Of a stretch of DNA of 64,000 nucleotides, positions 63,918 through 64,000 are shown in pieces. Numbering within the stretch: position 1 is the stretch's first letter; each line of letters opens with the position of its first letter. The position numbers and the translations under genes are program-made. The DNA lies in assembly GCF_004349315.1 (NCBI RefSeq), contig NZ_SMLH01000003.1, positions 186,001-250,000 on the forward strand, in the 5' to 3' direction. This DNA comes from Flavobacterium ranwuense (GTDB lineage Bacteria > Bacteroidota > Bacteroidia > Flavobacteriales > Flavobacteriaceae). The notes under the pieces are model-generated. The model searched no databases. It was not told the DNA's origin and saw nothing but the letters and a program-made list of their open reading frames with translations.

Positions 63918-64000
63918 TTTTAGATCTTTTTCGTTGTGGATATTGAAAAAAATTTCCGCGCAATTATTCTAGTAATGATTGTAATCAGACTGATCGGAGC

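Overview
The window is a low-GC stretch of a Bacteroidota chromosome, almost certainly Flavobacterium or a close relative. Supporting signs are SusC/SusD outer-membrane pairs, a type IX secretion sorting tail, promoters of the TTTG-N18-20-TAnnTTTG type instead of -35/-10 boxes, a near-total lack of Shine-Dalgarno sequences (rpsU is the telling exception), tRNAs without an encoded CCA, and typical flavobacterial families (DUF2851, DUF3467, GLPGLI, putative porin).

Layout. 1-6.0 kb: the 3' end of a di-heme peroxidase gene and a beta-barrel gene, then lysS, a small lipoprotein, lipB and rnhB, with several dispersed repeats between them. 6.1-19.1 kb: a nutrient-acquisition region with two SusC/SusD pairs, separated by a decayed IS1182-like transposase and a secreted subtilisin-type protease, and ending in a third-gene lipoprotein. 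19.4-31 kb: a porin, a CBS-type PLP enzyme, a DnaQ-like exonuclease, a GLPGLI/PNGase F-like protein, DUF2851, PspC, an amino-acid permease, a helix-hairpin-helix protein and an acyl-CoA dehydrogenase. 31.2-46.5 kb: the translation/transcription core: rpsU, a tyrosine recombinase, raiA, tRNA-Thr/Tyr/Thr, tuf, tRNA-Trp, secE, nusG, rplKAJL, rpoB, rpoC and a DUF3467 gene. 46.8-64 kb: a small exported protein, prfC, a GH13 alpha-amylase lipoprotein, a SurA-like isomerase, a MoxR ATPase, two adjacent aconitase genes of different type, a LysM/NlpC endopeptidase, a VOC protein, a GT9 glycosyltransferase and a CDGSH iron-sulfur protein.

How it works together. The secreted protease, PNGase F-like protein, amylase and the two SusCD pairs fit a cell that degrades proteins, glycoproteins and starch outside and imports the fragments. 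The rest is housekeeping. Nearly every transcription unit ends in a clear intrinsic hairpin, and many start codons can be set by the position of a TAnnTTTG box.

Most notable: (i) four copies of an interspersed, hairpin-bearing repeat family; (ii) a strong extended Shine-Dalgarno before rpsU in an otherwise SD-less genome; (iii) a copy of the 5' end of one aconitase gene placed upstream of the other aconitase gene; (iv) a GLPGLI-like domain joined to a PNGase F-like module; (v) a C10 tract upstream of an amylase that resembles archaeal enzymes. I found no convincing new defence or mobile system, no CRISPR array and no rRNA.
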